This document shows positions 34,901 through 43,257 of a stretch of 64,000 bases of DNA, piece by piece (positions within the stretch are counted from its first letter, which is position 1; each line of letters begins with the position of its first letter). Origin of the DNA: Coccinella septempunctata (lineage: Eukaryota > Arthropoda > Insecta > Coleoptera > Coccinellidae); contig NC_058193.1 of the NCBI RefSeq assembly GCF_907165205.1, forward strand, positions 27,169,521 to 27,233,520, given 5' to 3'. The notes beneath the pieces were generated by a model, which was not told where the DNA came from, did not search any database, and worked only from the letters and a program-made list of their open reading frames with translations. The translations under genes and the position numbers were made by a program.

Positions 34901-34903
34901 GAT
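19783..34903 (-). CDS. Smg6: SMG6/EST1A-like nonsense-mediated decay endonuclease, C-terminal seven exons
   Basis: Joined exons, 5' to 3': 34645-34903, 33855-33955, 25539-25816, 25252-25410, 20718-20871, 20363-20662, 19783-19913. All junctions are GT-AG and phases agree; the sum codes for 459 residues plus stop. The first three exons match the SMG5/6/7-type helical region (LLPPIKIWCDWMLCH, NPPP, LPEDSTLSGFTPL). The fourth is charged and helical. The last three form the PIN nuclease domain: LVPDTNCFIDH, GELEGL, KNDDKIL and LLTDDRNLRVKA supply the acidic catalytic residues of the family, so the nuclease looks active. SMG6 cleaves mRNAs carrying premature stops. The N-terminal 14-3-3-like/EJC-binding part is not found; the phase-1 start of the first exon shows the gene continues upstream. 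Confidence 0.9.
20363..20662 (-). CDS. Smg6: SMG6-like exon (PIN domain core)
   Basis: Acceptor CATTTCAAG and donor GTTAGTTTTT. It encodes VLGELEGLGRG, then EAARKALVLLKKRHHNIKC and NLAKNDDKILTTCLNL; the DD pair contains a catalytic acid. Where relatives commonly read INEL-D-GL this copy has LGELEGL. Confidence 0.92.
20718..20871 (-). CDS. Smg6: SMG6-like exon (PIN domain start)
   Basis: Acceptor TTCATTCACAG and donor GTAAGATTTC. It encodes KYLVPDTNCFIDHLHRIED, whose first aspartate is the leading catalytic acid of the PIN fold, followed by YIIMVPIV. It is separated from the next exon by only 55 bp. Confidence 0.92.
22264..22810 (+). repeat. CAGGGTGAG-ended repeat, copy 1, carrying a nested MITE
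   Basis: It starts at a TA with CAGGGTGAGTCTTTGACTCG. Its body recurs at about 52360-52600 (shared words TTTTCATAATGA, TGTGCCACC, AATCTGTGACACTAAACATC, CAATTTTTCAAATTTCACAG). An inverted relic of its end lies at 12271-12296. The right border is uncertain. It is probably a Tc1/mariner-like non-autonomous element. Confidence 0.55.
22443..22705. mobile_element. MITE with TAA target duplication (PIF/Harbinger-like)
   Basis: The ends are CAGCGGGTTTCATA and, inverted, CCTCGGGTTTCATA. TAA flanks both sides (22440-22442 and 22706-22708), and the related copy at 52.5 kb shows the uninterrupted site AGCTAAATCTG. A 3-bp TAA duplication with ~14-bp inverted ends points to a PIF/Harbinger-type element. 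The 263-bp interior has no coding capacity. Confidence 0.7.
23556..23681. other. Cluster of three perfect 8-bp hairpins
   Basis: Hairpin 1 pairs GTCGCTGT (23556) with ACAGCGAC (ends 23592). Hairpin 2 is ACGATGGA-CGTGA-TCCATCGT (23629-23649). Hairpin 3 pairs AGCGATGG (23657) with CCATCGCT (ends 23681). The block is GC-richer than its surroundings. It could be a structured RNA element of the SMG6 pre-mRNA, an independent ncRNA, or chance. Confidence 0.4.
24101..24338. mobile_element. MITE with ~70-bp inverted arms
   Basis: TTCGATATATTTAATATCAT at 24101 faces its inverse ending at 24338. The arms continue with matching AACAACTTTA(A/C)A(G/C)TGACAACA words. The loop is short. No target duplication could be fixed. 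It is non-coding. Confidence 0.65.
25252..25410 (-). CDS. Smg6: SMG6-like exon (charged helix before the PIN domain)
   Basis: Acceptor CATTTTACAG and donor GTGAGTGATT; 53 codons, phase 0 at both ends. An acidic start (NDQEVLVESYSDNES) leads into a basic helix (RDLLTRKVELERWHKKHQ), as in the linker before the PIN domain of SMG6. The downstream intron is 4.4 kb. Confidence 0.85.
25539..25816 (-). CDS. Smg6: SMG6-like exon (LPEDSTLSGF block)
   Basis: Acceptor TTTTTTGCAG and donor GTGAGTTTTT. It encodes YELLRLPEDSTLSGFTPLM, then VMRLNKLLFFGTEFLCGLEP and an acidic end, VEEM. The LPED..L.GF.PL block is a hallmark of SMG5/SMG6 proteins. It ends in phase 0. Confidence 0.9.
26228..26520. repeat. Three tandem ~105-115-bp degenerate repeats
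   Basis: Each unit contains CCAACG(G/T)GTT(T/A)GCACG, a CAG(T/C)CAG block and a TTCACCACTCT(A/G)G-like linker. The units begin near 26228, 26323 and 26433 and end about 270 bp before the protease start codon. The array lies between the SMG6 exon at 25539-25816 and the protease gene. Confidence 0.6.
26718..26743 (+). promoter_or_regulatory. Possible TATA and initiator of the nested protease
   Basis: TTATATTC at 26717-26724 stands about 25 bp before a TCAGC initiator-like word (A at 26743), which would give a 5' UTR of about 50 nt before the ATG at 26795. The spacing is slightly short for a TATA-initiator pair, so this is a tentative call. Confidence 0.35.
26795..27679 (+). CDS. Single-exon trypsin-like serine protease (S1A), nested in SMG6 intron
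   Basis: A 294-residue secreted protease zymogen. The ATG at 26795 has a good insect context (CACAATG). A hydrophobic signal-like stretch (residues 8-22) and a ~20-residue propeptide precede the activation site R-IVGG (43-46). The triad is visible: His85 (LTAAHC), Asp130 (GDLSVL) and Ser227 (GDSGGP). Asp221, six residues before the serine, predicts cleavage after Lys/Arg. Paired cysteines fit the 42-58, 136-201, 168-182, 191-220 and 22-157 bridges. The C-terminus carries an unusual hydrophobic tail (FCIGVYFWSIAVVHYFFF, 277-294) that may be a GPI-anchor signal. AATAAA lies at 27737-27742. Physiological role is unknown. Confidence 0.9.
   Translation: MTMSTVKMIAFFLFDVLVSSSVSLQFEITPRRADIAPSKHFRIVGGLPCLVKDHPYMVSIRKVHNMKHFCGGTIISARHVLTAAHCVVDLESEPGSILAVAGLGTDTVQLRHVEQIHIPPSYSPATMAGDLSVLTLEQPFNLSDVVQPVAISPRRSSDVVKFCPRGLIIGWGITTRMPPRKVKEEVMRCAVVPVISYSRCQQYLNLFMERSKFCAIGEGVDACLGDSGGPMMCDGVQIGVISSGNGCGSKKHPGLYARVDYHLYYIKRAMSGQEKCFCIGVYFWSIAVVHYFFF
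27743..28060. other. Protease 3' flank and decayed repeat DNA
   Basis: The protease poly(A) signal is at 27737. Beyond it the minus strand seems to carry the degraded tail of the LINE RNase H relic that follows, with small direct repeats of CAATGC(C/A)AATGC around 27828-27860. No gene is supported. Confidence 0.35.
28060..28410 (-). pseudogene. LINE relic with RNase H-like domain
   Basis: On the minus strand about 28390-28170 reads GAGVFVACTRC, then YTSVFQAEMLAIEICVEINL and AINADSRAEFEALSS. The VFQAE..AI and DSRAA..AL patterns are typical of RNase H domains at the C-terminus of non-LTR elements. At least one stop and one frameshift separate the words. It lies in the SMG6 intron, on the same strand as SMG6. 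Confidence 0.6.
28411..32675. other. SMG6 intron sequence without a supported gene; CpG-rich block
   Basis: No frame here has a recognisable product. The block 31380-32200 is strongly CpG-rich for this genome, with runs such as TCGTCGCGCGAG, and could be a regulatory island. Inside it, 32027-32213 (plus) is bounded by a good acceptor (CTGCTTGCAG) and donor (CAG/GTAAGG) with an open frame. This is a weak exon candidate discussed under findings. Confidence 0.4.
32676..33545 (+). mobile_element. TIR transposon GGGGAGTCCGGGAGA family, copy A
   Basis: The left end TGGGGAGTCCGGGAGATTTG and right end AAGTCTCCCGGACTCCCCC are inverted, and TA flanks both sides. It is 870 bp, with no intact ORF. Several internal GGGAGACTTGACC-like words recur. 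Its partner at 35282-36142 lies in the opposite orientation, and together they bracket two SMG6 exons. A TA-duplicating, Tc1/mariner-like superfamily is the simplest guess. Confidence 0.8.
33855..33955 (-). CDS. Smg6: SMG6-like exon (101 bp)
   Basis: Acceptor TTTTTCAG and donor GTAAGTTGAC. It encodes APVDPWTRLAMLMNLLRQFD and ends in EQLE plus one base. Length and phase fit its neighbours exactly. The intron downstream is 8.0 kb and holds the nested protease gene. Confidence 0.88.
34645..34903 (-). CDS. Smg6: SMG6-like exon (helical domain)
   Basis: Acceptor TTTGCAG precedes the exon and donor GTGAGTTGAC follows it. It enters in phase 1 (completing a GAT codon, DPEQRLSGY) and leaves with two bases of a codon. 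It encodes FQECALVVSLQMFNLILERC and IKIWCDWMLCH, conserved in SMG6. A TIR transposon copy lies about 380 bp upstream in the intron. Confidence 0.88.
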
Positions 34904-35091
34904 CTGCAAACAAAAAAAACGAAATTAGATCGAAAATCAATCTGTTCACAACCTTAATCCAGTTTCACTGAGAAGTAGAAAGACCAAAATGGTGTTGTCT
35001 TTATAATTTAATAAGAACAATCCCAGATCTTCATAACAATATTGTAATTTAGAGAGCTTAAATAAGCTGAATTTGAAACATTTCCAAAATT

Positions 35092-35115
35092 GTATTGTAT
35101 TGTATTGTATTCTTC
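35092..35115. repeat. (TTGTA)n microsatellite
   Basis: Four to five uninterrupted TTGTA units in the intron upstream of the first visible SMG6 exon. Confidence 0.8.
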
Positions 35116-35281
35116 TTCATTTCTGTTTATTTATGAATGATTTTGTGACTCGTCCAATATACTATATTTGTGACAGAATGGCTCAAGAATAATTTGATTT
35201 CATATAATTAATTCTAACTAGTTAAAAGAGAATTAAGAAAAAATTATTTAGTAGAGAAAAATATTTATTTATTAACATTTA

Positions 35282-36142
35282 GAGGGAGTCCGGGAGATTT
35301 GCTCAGGTAGGTGACTTGAACGACCTCAAATATTTCAATTCAAATTTTTTTGTGGCTGCTCCATTTTGGCCACCATCAGAACAGTTCGGGAGTGAGAGGG
35401 TTGAACGTGATTTTGTTGTTAGGGAGTGAGGAATTGAATAATTTTTTGTTACACTGTCTGAAAAATTTAATAGGTGCTTGGTTTCATTTAGTTTTATTGC
35501 CTTGATTGATTAATATTGTTTTACAAACTATAAGCCTTTTTAATAAGAGTTTCAAGAAAACATCTGTTGAAAAGACTGAGAGGAAGTGCGGGAGACTTGA
35601 CCTATTCTATGGTTGGAAGACATAATCAGTGTCCAAGTTTCCCGCACTGGAGGAGACTTGACCCATGCTATGGTTGGAAGACATAATCAGTGGTCGCACT
35701 GAGCTTGGATAATAGTTTGCTTCAAAAAATGATAATTGAGTTATAGAAATAAATATACAAAGGTTCAAAAAAGTGAAAAACATCTCGGAAATAAGTGAGA
35801 GTGACTCTGAAATTGAAAATATGTTTTTCATACGCTGATACATCTGATGATGAAAACCTTGTCATAGACAATCGCTGGTTAGTGGAAATTTTCCTTCAAT
35901 ATTTTTCCTGATAAACAAACTTATGGTCAAGTCTCTCTCGCCCCCTGTTCAACTCTCCCATAGGTAAGGGAGACATGAGCCAATTTTCGGTTAGTAAGAA
36001 AAGAATTGCTGTACTCAATATATTCATCCCACCATCACTCTACTATTATCTATCTTCATGCAAAAAAATGAGTTGCAACCATTTGAAGACACAACTCAAG
36101 TGGCTTCAGAGTGAAAAGGGGTCAACTCTCCCGGACTCCCCA
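35282..36142 (-). mobile_element. TIR transposon GGGGAGTCCGGGAGA family, copy B (inverted)
   Basis: The reverse complement of the element at 32676-33545 over its whole length, with scattered differences and small indels. TA flanks at 35280-35281 and 36143-36144. Near 35590-35694 about 50-60 bp (CTATGGTTGGAAGACATAAT and neighbours) are duplicated in tandem, which copy A lacks. A degraded acidic coding remnant (ISESDSEIENMF, SDDENLVIDNRW) is readable on the plus strand near 35790-35880 and may be a transposase trace. Confidence 0.8.
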
Positions 36143-37881
36143 TAATCCTTTCAATAAATCAGAACAAGTAAGAAGGTTGCAGAGCTTATCTCCATCCCAC
36201 CAAAACAGTAGCAACATCTTTTCTTATACGACCAAGTGGTACATGAAAACCAGACCAACAACCCAACCCACATTTGCATTTCGTACATCCTATGGAGGGG
36301 CTAGTTTCTTATGTAATTGTATTCGGTAAAACCAATATGAAAAAGATCAGATCGTGAATGTTGCAGGAACAGGAATATAAACTCTAAGCAAATCAGGGCA
36401 GTTTATATAACTTTATATGATCAGCAAAATCTCTGGGAGCCTTAAGAGTTGGCACATCAAACTCAGAACACATCAAAGAAGCCGAGATACTCTAACGACT
36501 ACACCCAAGTCTGTCTGTCTTGAAGATCCTACTTGGCAGTACTTCGTGTGTATATAGTTATCCGTCCAGACCTCAAGGACAATTTCTTCAAGCGACAAAA
36601 AGTACTCAGTAAAGAAAACCATCAGGCCAGAGATTCACCAAAAAAAAAAGAAGCTCAATCAGCTTAATGTTGAAATCACCAAAACTAGATCCAATTTTTA
36701 CATTTCATAAGATCCTACTTGGTCGTAAGAATTTGTGGGATGTGGTGAAAAGAAATCCTAAAAACAAAGCGAGAGATACAGATAAACTGATTCAAGAAGC
36801 TCTTGGGAAATGAATTAGTAATGAAATCTTTCTGGGGCTTATAAATCTCCAGTGTTGCTGCCAGTTTACTTCTCGACTTTCTTAAATAGCAAGTTGTACA
36901 AAAGAGTTTAACGGGTGTATCCATATAAGAAGGATGCACCCGCTGGTGTCGGATAGGTTTTTGCAAAAATTTATATGTTTTAAATGGTGTTTCAAACAGC
37001 CGAACATGGCAGAAGCAGACACGTTATTTGTGTTATCTGTTGCATTGTCGCAATCACAGCTAGACGTCCACTATCATCCGCCTCATATGACGAGCAGAAA
37101 ATCCATTTTTCCTCTGGAAATATGGTTTTTATCAATCGCCCCGCGTATACGCGAACGACATACGACAGCGGACGAATTAATTCCCAGAAATGCGGCAGAT
37201 AAAATTGCGGAATGCCATCGCGTTGTGTGTGTACTTCCACCACGGTACAATTATCCGTGGCACGCATTCTTAGTTCGCGTCTGGCGCCAACCGACCCGTC
37301 CGTCCGCATGGACGCGGCCGCGAGCCTCATTACCGCGCTCAATTTGCCATCGGGAGTATCGCCGTCGGCCCCGCGGGTCGTCCTCTCTCTCCGCATCTCG
37401 GCGGACCTTTTTTGCCGCGGCCCGCGTACACGCGAGTGTCGATTATCGTTAGAAAATTGAAATCCAGGGCTCCTCCTAGGCGTTTACGCCCGACGATGAC
37501 GTGCAACCGGTCTCGTTCGTTGCGTGACGCCTCTGACGCGCAAAAATCGAGAGTGATGTCTTTCTCCGGTAAAAGTGATAAAAATGAAACTGGAGATCTC
37601 AGTCGGGACGTCGCGGGAAATTTTATTGCTTGCATGTTTCTTTCACGCCATCATGATGTTGCACATATCAAAAAAAAATATATTCATTATTCACCTCGAA
37701 TAAGAATTGTCCATTTCATGCATTTTTACCATAAGTGCAAAATGCTGAACATTGTTATGTGCATATGCCTCTTTTGGTGTGGCAATAGAAGAATATAATA
37801 AAACAACTATTTGAGCCTACTGAACCCAGATTATAAAGCCTGGCCTTCTCCAAAATTCTAGTCGTGTTTACAGAAAATAAA
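36143..37881. other. No supported gene; CpG-rich block
   Basis: Positions 36150-36900 read like the remains of a repeat, but no domain can be named. The block 37130-37620 is strongly CpG-rich (GCGGCCGCGAG, CCGCGGCCCGCG). Overlapping open frames on both strands there reflect composition, not a gene I can name. It may be a promoter or regulatory island, possibly within the SMG6 5' region. Confidence 0.35.
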
Positions 37882-38128
37882 TGAGCCGGTCAGAGGAAAA
37901 GTGGTATAAGTCCCAAATTCCAATTTTTGAGTTATACCGATATTTGGGTACCAAAGGTTGCATATTATTCTTCTTATGAGTGGTATGAGTCAAATCGTCG
38001 TTTTGACAGAGTTATGTTTTTCCTCTTAACAAAATTTTCCATACCTATCAATGCCTTTGGTACCCAAATATCGGTATAACTCAAAAATCGGAATTTGTGA
38101 CTTATACCACTTTTCCTCTGACCGGCTC
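37882..38128. mobile_element. MITE with ~75-bp inverted ends
   Basis: The ends start GAGCCGGTCAGAGGAAAAG on both strands and match for about 75 bp, including TTTGGGTACCAAAGG. AAATAAA occurs on both sides, so the target duplication is 7-8 bp, which would fit a hAT-like element. No coding potential. Confidence 0.75.
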
Positions 38129-38731
38129 AAATAAAGAATTAATAATATGAAACCTACATGAACTTCCAATAAAGAATCAAAATAGATGTACCTACAATTA
38201 TAAAGAAAAAAGGAAAAACAAGCTCATGAATAACAAAATATTTGAAGAGATTTTTTTGGAAAATTATGGAACACGTAAACATTTTCAACATTAGTTGAGA
38301 TGGGTGATTTCATAGGCAAAATTTAGGGGGGTTTTCAAATCATCCCTTTCCATCCAAATTACAGCCCTTTGAAGTTAGTTCAAAATAATCCATTTTTCAA
38401 CATCTTTGCGAAAAGAGTATTCGGAAAAGTAGGGTACAACAAATAAATAATGAATTACAGTTTTCTATTTTTTTACGGAGAAATGTCATTGCAAGGGGGT
38501 AAAAAATCAACCCCTATATTATTTAGCATCAGGACTTTTCAATGTGCCTGCATTTTCATTTTAAAATTCAATCGTAAAATTTTGAACTTTGAACATAATA
38601 AAATAAAATAATATTCAGAGTATCCCCACACAAAATAACCACACAGTTTGTTGAAAAGTCAAGCAAATTACTTCATAAATGACATTAAGTTTTATTTTTC
38701 CATTTTTCGGCATATCACAATAAGAAATTAA
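38129..38731. other. No gene seen
   Basis: AT-rich DNA between two MITEs. Only short frames and homopolymer runs are present. Confidence 0.5.
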
Positions 38732-39425
38732 GAGGAGTCTACACCGTTTAAGTGGTCAGTTCAAAAAGCGATAAGGTATATCATACTCCAGAAAACACTA
38801 ATTCATAGGGGGATCTCATTATAATGCAATTCTATCAGTTGGTCATCTCGGAAAGTCAGAAAAAAATTTTTTGTCAAAGGGAAAAAAATTGGAAAATTTT
38901 TTCGTTGAAGAACAAATAATGTTCATGCATGTTATTCATACTTTCCGAGGTGAAATGCTTGTTTCAATGAGTTTTCACATCAAAAAGTATCTCGAAAAGT
39001 CTCGTCATTGGCTACAATTCGAAACCTCCTGAAATTGAAAAAAGACGTTCGTAAAGTGCTGCCATCTTTTAGACGAAAGTAGTAATAGAAATTGCGAATA
39101 TTTCAATAGTTCGAAAAGATGGCATGTCTTTCTTCAATTCCACCAGGATACGAATTGTAGCCAATGGTGAGACTTTTGGAGAAATTTCTTCATGTGGAAA
39201 TTCATAGAAGAGATAATTGCACTTCGTAAAGTTGATGACATGAATGATTTGATCTTCAAGGAAATTTTTTTTCCGTTTGAAGAATTAAAAAATTTCTGAC
39301 TTTCCGAGGTGACGAACTGATTTAATTGAATGATAATGAAAAACCCTATATAAATTAGTGGCTTTTGACGTAAGATATTCATTTTCTCTTTTTGAAATGA
39401 CCACTATAACGGTGTAGACCCCTCT
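38732..39425. mobile_element. Foldback element with ~330-bp arms
   Basis: Almost the whole element is one imperfect inverted repeat. The left end GAGGAGTCTACACCG faces GAGGGGTCTACACCG inverted. Inner words such as CATTGGCTACAATTCG and GCCATCTTTT also occur on both arms, leaving a centre of only about 50 bp near 39065-39115. TTAA is present at both edges (38728-38731 and 39426-39429). The duplication may be TTA or TTAA, so PIF/Harbinger-like and piggyBac-like origins are both open. Confidence 0.75.
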
Positions 39426-39429
39426 TTAA

Positions 39430-40453
39430 CAATAATTGTAGAAAATAATCAAAACAAAGTACAAAATAAAAAAGTCGATAACTTTGCCCAAACTTGATGA
39501 CTTTAACATAAAGCGAAAGGGGTTTTAAACAAAAAATTCCAGACCTCCCTTAATTTTGATGGAGTTGGGTGATTATTTAGACTCCAACAAATGATTATCT
39601 ATGACAGAAAACATTCCAATCTTGTTCACACCAAAAAAACATCCGCTTGAAGTACTGTGTCTCTATAAAACTCAAATCAAACGCCAACGAACCGTTGGAA
39701 AGCGTTCGGATGGATTTGCCAACGTGTTCAAACTTAGGTGTAAACGAAAGGTTAGTATTTGGTTCTCGCCTTCTCTCTACAACTTATCCCAATAATGATT
39801 CGTATGGACCAAATTCAATTAGGCAGTTGAGACATTCGATCTTGCAACTGCATTTCTGCAGAATGTCGTTAGGTAGGATTTGGTCGCAAGGCACATAGCA
39901 ACCGAAATTCGGTAATCAATTAATTAATTAGCAACAACAACAACAACCAGTCTCGATTCAATCCAGCCTCCTCCTGAAAAAACTAGCATCGACATCGACC
40001 GACACTTCCTGGAAAGTCTCTAATTACAGCGACAACGACATGAACGATATCATTTTCAGGGCTGCGTTCGGTTCCCAGAACTTCCGACAACTTTTTGTGC
40101 GGAAGTTCTTCAGTAAGAACCACGTGACATAGGAAGGCCGACGCAGAGTTTGTTTTAATATGCAGGTACGCTCAGAGGTGCATCCTTAATATTCGAGCGA
40201 GTCCAGATTCGGTGCTCGAGGTTGAACGAACGCAATTATTGGCGTTTTTCCCATCGTTACCGTTAATAACTTCGTAATGCCCATGGAAAAAGTTAATATC
40301 GCAGGGGAACATTATTTCGTAAGCGACTTCATGGGTTGCGGCGCTGATTAAGCCCCACTCTCAGGAAGAGATATCTGTTTTATACAAAATATGATGCAAA
40401 GTTTGTAAATTGACGACGCATTTTTTCATTCAATATATTTTTCACATCTAGTA
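39430..40453. other. No supported gene
   Basis: A GC-richer patch at about 39930-40330 with CAACAACAACAACAACC and CGACATCGACCGACAC words may be a conserved non-coding block. No exon or repeat could be established. Confidence 0.35.
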
Positions 40454-40983
40454 CACTATTTCCAGTTGTAATTCAGAAAGAATCAATTGAAATTCACAAA
40501 ACGTCACTTTCAGATTTCAGGTTAGTCAAATTTATTTCAGAAAATATCAATTGTAATTCAGCAAATATAAATTATAATTCAGAAATAAATCAATTGAATC
40601 AAATATGCGTTAACAGATAATGCTGACGATGAAAAAAATTAAGAATTTTCAGGAGCCATTTGAAATAAGGTAATAGGATCGCGTTCAGACTTTTTGCAAC
40701 ACCCTATATATGTGGAAAGAAATTTTGTAGAAATATTAATTTTTACAAGGTGGCACAAAAAGTTGAAGAGAAGGGAGGGGCATTTATAACCAATCAGCCT
40801 GTACTGAGCTATCAAATGTATATGTAATGAATAATTTTCGTACTTTCTGAATAACAAATAATGGTTTCTGATTTACAATTAATGGTTTCTGAAATTAAGT
40901 TGACTAATCTGAAATACAATTTTCTGAAAAAAAAACAAACTGAATTTCAATTGATCATTTCTGAATTTAAACTGGAAATGGTG
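40454..40983. mobile_element. MITE with ~45-bp TIRs and subterminal ATTCAGAAA repeats
   Basis: The left end CACTATTTCCAGTTGTAATT and right end (inverted) CACCATTTCCAGTTTAAATT match over about 45 bp, with TA on both sides. AATTCAGAAA-like words recur several times inside the left end and inverted inside the right end, as expected for transposase-binding subterminal repeats. The interior is non-coding. Confidence 0.7.
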
Positions 40984-41214
40984 TAGAGAAATGCAAATGA
41001 ATATGCAGTTAGAAGCCGGCAATTATTTGTTGCACAATATTGAATGAAGCTATTTTTCTTAATATCTCTCGAATGAAAATAATTTTTTTTGCAGGATCCC
41101 AATGCGATGGCTGAATTCTGTGATCGGCAAATGAAAAATTTTCGAATAAATAGGAGCCAGAGCAAGAAGGGGTATTAACTAGACAGTGAATGCATTCTAG
41201 AGCTCGGCAGATCA

Positions 41215-41530
41215 ACAAGAGAAGTAACAAATATGATGAGTAGAGCTAACTGCTCTCGATACAAAGAATATCAAATTGGTGAGGTAGCCTTGATCAATTT
41301 CTATCCAGAGTTGCGATAAAAGCTTGAAGTGTATGTGGATGCGAATCCAAGGTTCTTTGTAGCTGAGCCCAAGGGTGTTCAATGGGATTGAGGTCTGGCA
41401 AACGAGGCGGCAGGGCCAAAAGAGGAACACCATGAATTACCAAAGCTTCATCGACTATTATTGCACTATCGGGTGGCGTATTATCAACCAAAAATAAGAA
41501 TTGGGACCCAATAGCAAAGGTCTAACATTG
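41215..41530 (-). pseudogene. Tc1-like transposase relic
   Basis: On the minus strand the peptide FLVDNTPPDSAIIVDEAL, then ALPPRLPDLNPIEHPWAQLQ and RTLDSHPHTLQAFIATLDRN. The VDN block and LPDLNPIEH.W signature identify a Tc1-family transposase C-terminal half. The histidine usually found after DN is not visible, and the N-terminus is missing. It is related to the relic at 15700-16069. Confidence 0.7.
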
Positions 41531-42506
41531 TCGCAGACTTACTTATATAAATCTGTGAACAATACAGACCCTCGTTGGTCGTTCCTATTTACGTGCAATT
41601 GGCCCATTCCAATCAAAGTCACATATTATTTTGAGTAAGTGGGATCCTTCTCAAAAGACTTCGAGAATGAATGTAGATTAACGTCTCAAAGTCTTCTACG
41701 AACTGTTTCAATCGAAACCAAAATACCAGAGGAGCTCAAAGACTCTCTACGGGAATACACAGTCAAAAACCGATCTCGTGCAGGAGTGGTAGATCTTGGG
41801 TGTCCACTTCTCTGTCGAAAGGATTAGTTATGGCTTGTCAAGATTGACTAACAGACTGTTTCTCTTCCAGGGCTGGATCATTCCAAAAATTCCAAAGTTT
41901 GATGAGATTCAAAAAGAATCTAAACCAAAATACACCTCTTCACTCGTTTTCTTACAGCCCTGGAAGCACCTAGCAGAATCTAGCAGAAACCTAAGAAGAC
42001 AGATCACCTGTAGAAGGAACACCTAGCCATTGCAAGGCCATTCAAAAAATGCTCTGTACCTATAGGGCCAGAAAATAAAACCCTTGAAATCAACTCACAT
42101 ACTAGCGACTAGTACTCTGGAACTGGAGAGCAAGATGGCTTAGCTCTAATAGAGAGCAAAATAGACCTTGAAAATCACAGTGCAATGTAACCTCTCTGAA
42201 CAATCTGGATCTATTCTACTTCTAGACATTCATAAATATTTCCGATAATTTAACTGATTTAACTGAAATCAGGTGTTGAAGAACCTAATTTGGATCAAAG
42301 CAGTAAAGGAATTCTTATATTTAACCGTGTTTGTCAAAAACATTCACATATAAATACTGTAAATGATAAGATTCTGAGTGTAAATCTGTTTCTGGATGCA
42401 TCTTCTTCAGTCAGTTCTGAAGAGGCTCTCCCGTCTCTCAAGGCTGTCCATCATCCGATCTTCCGGTTAAGTTGCATGTCAAATAGCCCAACACATATCA
42501 CCACAT
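41531..42506. other. No supported gene
   Basis: Frames at 41639-42026 are open but composition and similarity give no identity; it reads like old repeat DNA. Confidence 0.35.
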
Positions 42507-42710
42507 GGATTTATATTTCATCCACGTCAAAATACATGAAAGTGAACAAGACAGCGGTTTCCGCCAACGACAGGCCGAAGCTCAAATACGAGCCGATAAA
42601 AAGTATCCTGTGGGAATGTCTCCGCAGAAAGCCGATCCGCGACGATTTCTTGTTAAACAGGAATTTTATTTGCTCGGTGAGAATTCTAACAAGTCGTAAT
42701 TCCGCTAATT
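42507..42710 (-). other. Candidate exon for a membrane-protein C-terminus
   Basis: A possible acceptor (TATTTGCACAATTAG) is followed by an open frame: KFLFNKKSSRIGFLRRHSHR, then one predicted membrane segment (ILFIGSYLSFGLSLAETAVLFTFMYF), then DVDEI and a TAA stop. Codon use is richer in G and C than the surroundings. I do not recognise the family, and no companion exon was found, so this may be chance. Confidence 0.3.
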
Positions 42711-43257
42711 GTGCAAATAGGATGTGCATTAGTTCGTATTTATTATGAGACAAAGTCGAATATGGCGGAGGCCTTGTGAAAACATTGGCAGCGTTCTACA
42801 TTTTCGATACATTGTTGAAAGGAAGTTTGTCTTGGTTTATGCGGTGCATAACTGCTGGCAAAGAGGAATAGCAGTGAATAATAAAATAATAATAATGGGG
42901 AATTCTCCTCAATTCGGGTTATCACAGCATATGCAAGTTTAAACTGAATAATTATGAGTTTCATTCATTAATTTTTCAAATGCACCGCTGAAACTATTCA
43001 AAATCATTCTTCAAATATGAGGTTTCAAAATTCAAATCGCTTCGTTACTAGTTTACGATTTGGCAACAGCGCCTACTAGAAAATAAAAAGAACAATGGCT
43101 TGTTTATAAAATAACAGCTGCTGATTCACAGCCATCATAAAGCGCGTTTCCACTGGCTAGCCTCAACAGCAACCGGCCATAAAAATCCCATGAAATTTTA
43201 CGACCTTCCTCGTTCGTCGCAGACTTCATAGACATTCATCTTTATCTACCTCATCAA

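Noticed and set aside
36934..37798. Overlapping frames of 70-170 codons on both strands
   Set aside because: They are open because of high GC content. No recognisable protein, and the strands exclude each other.
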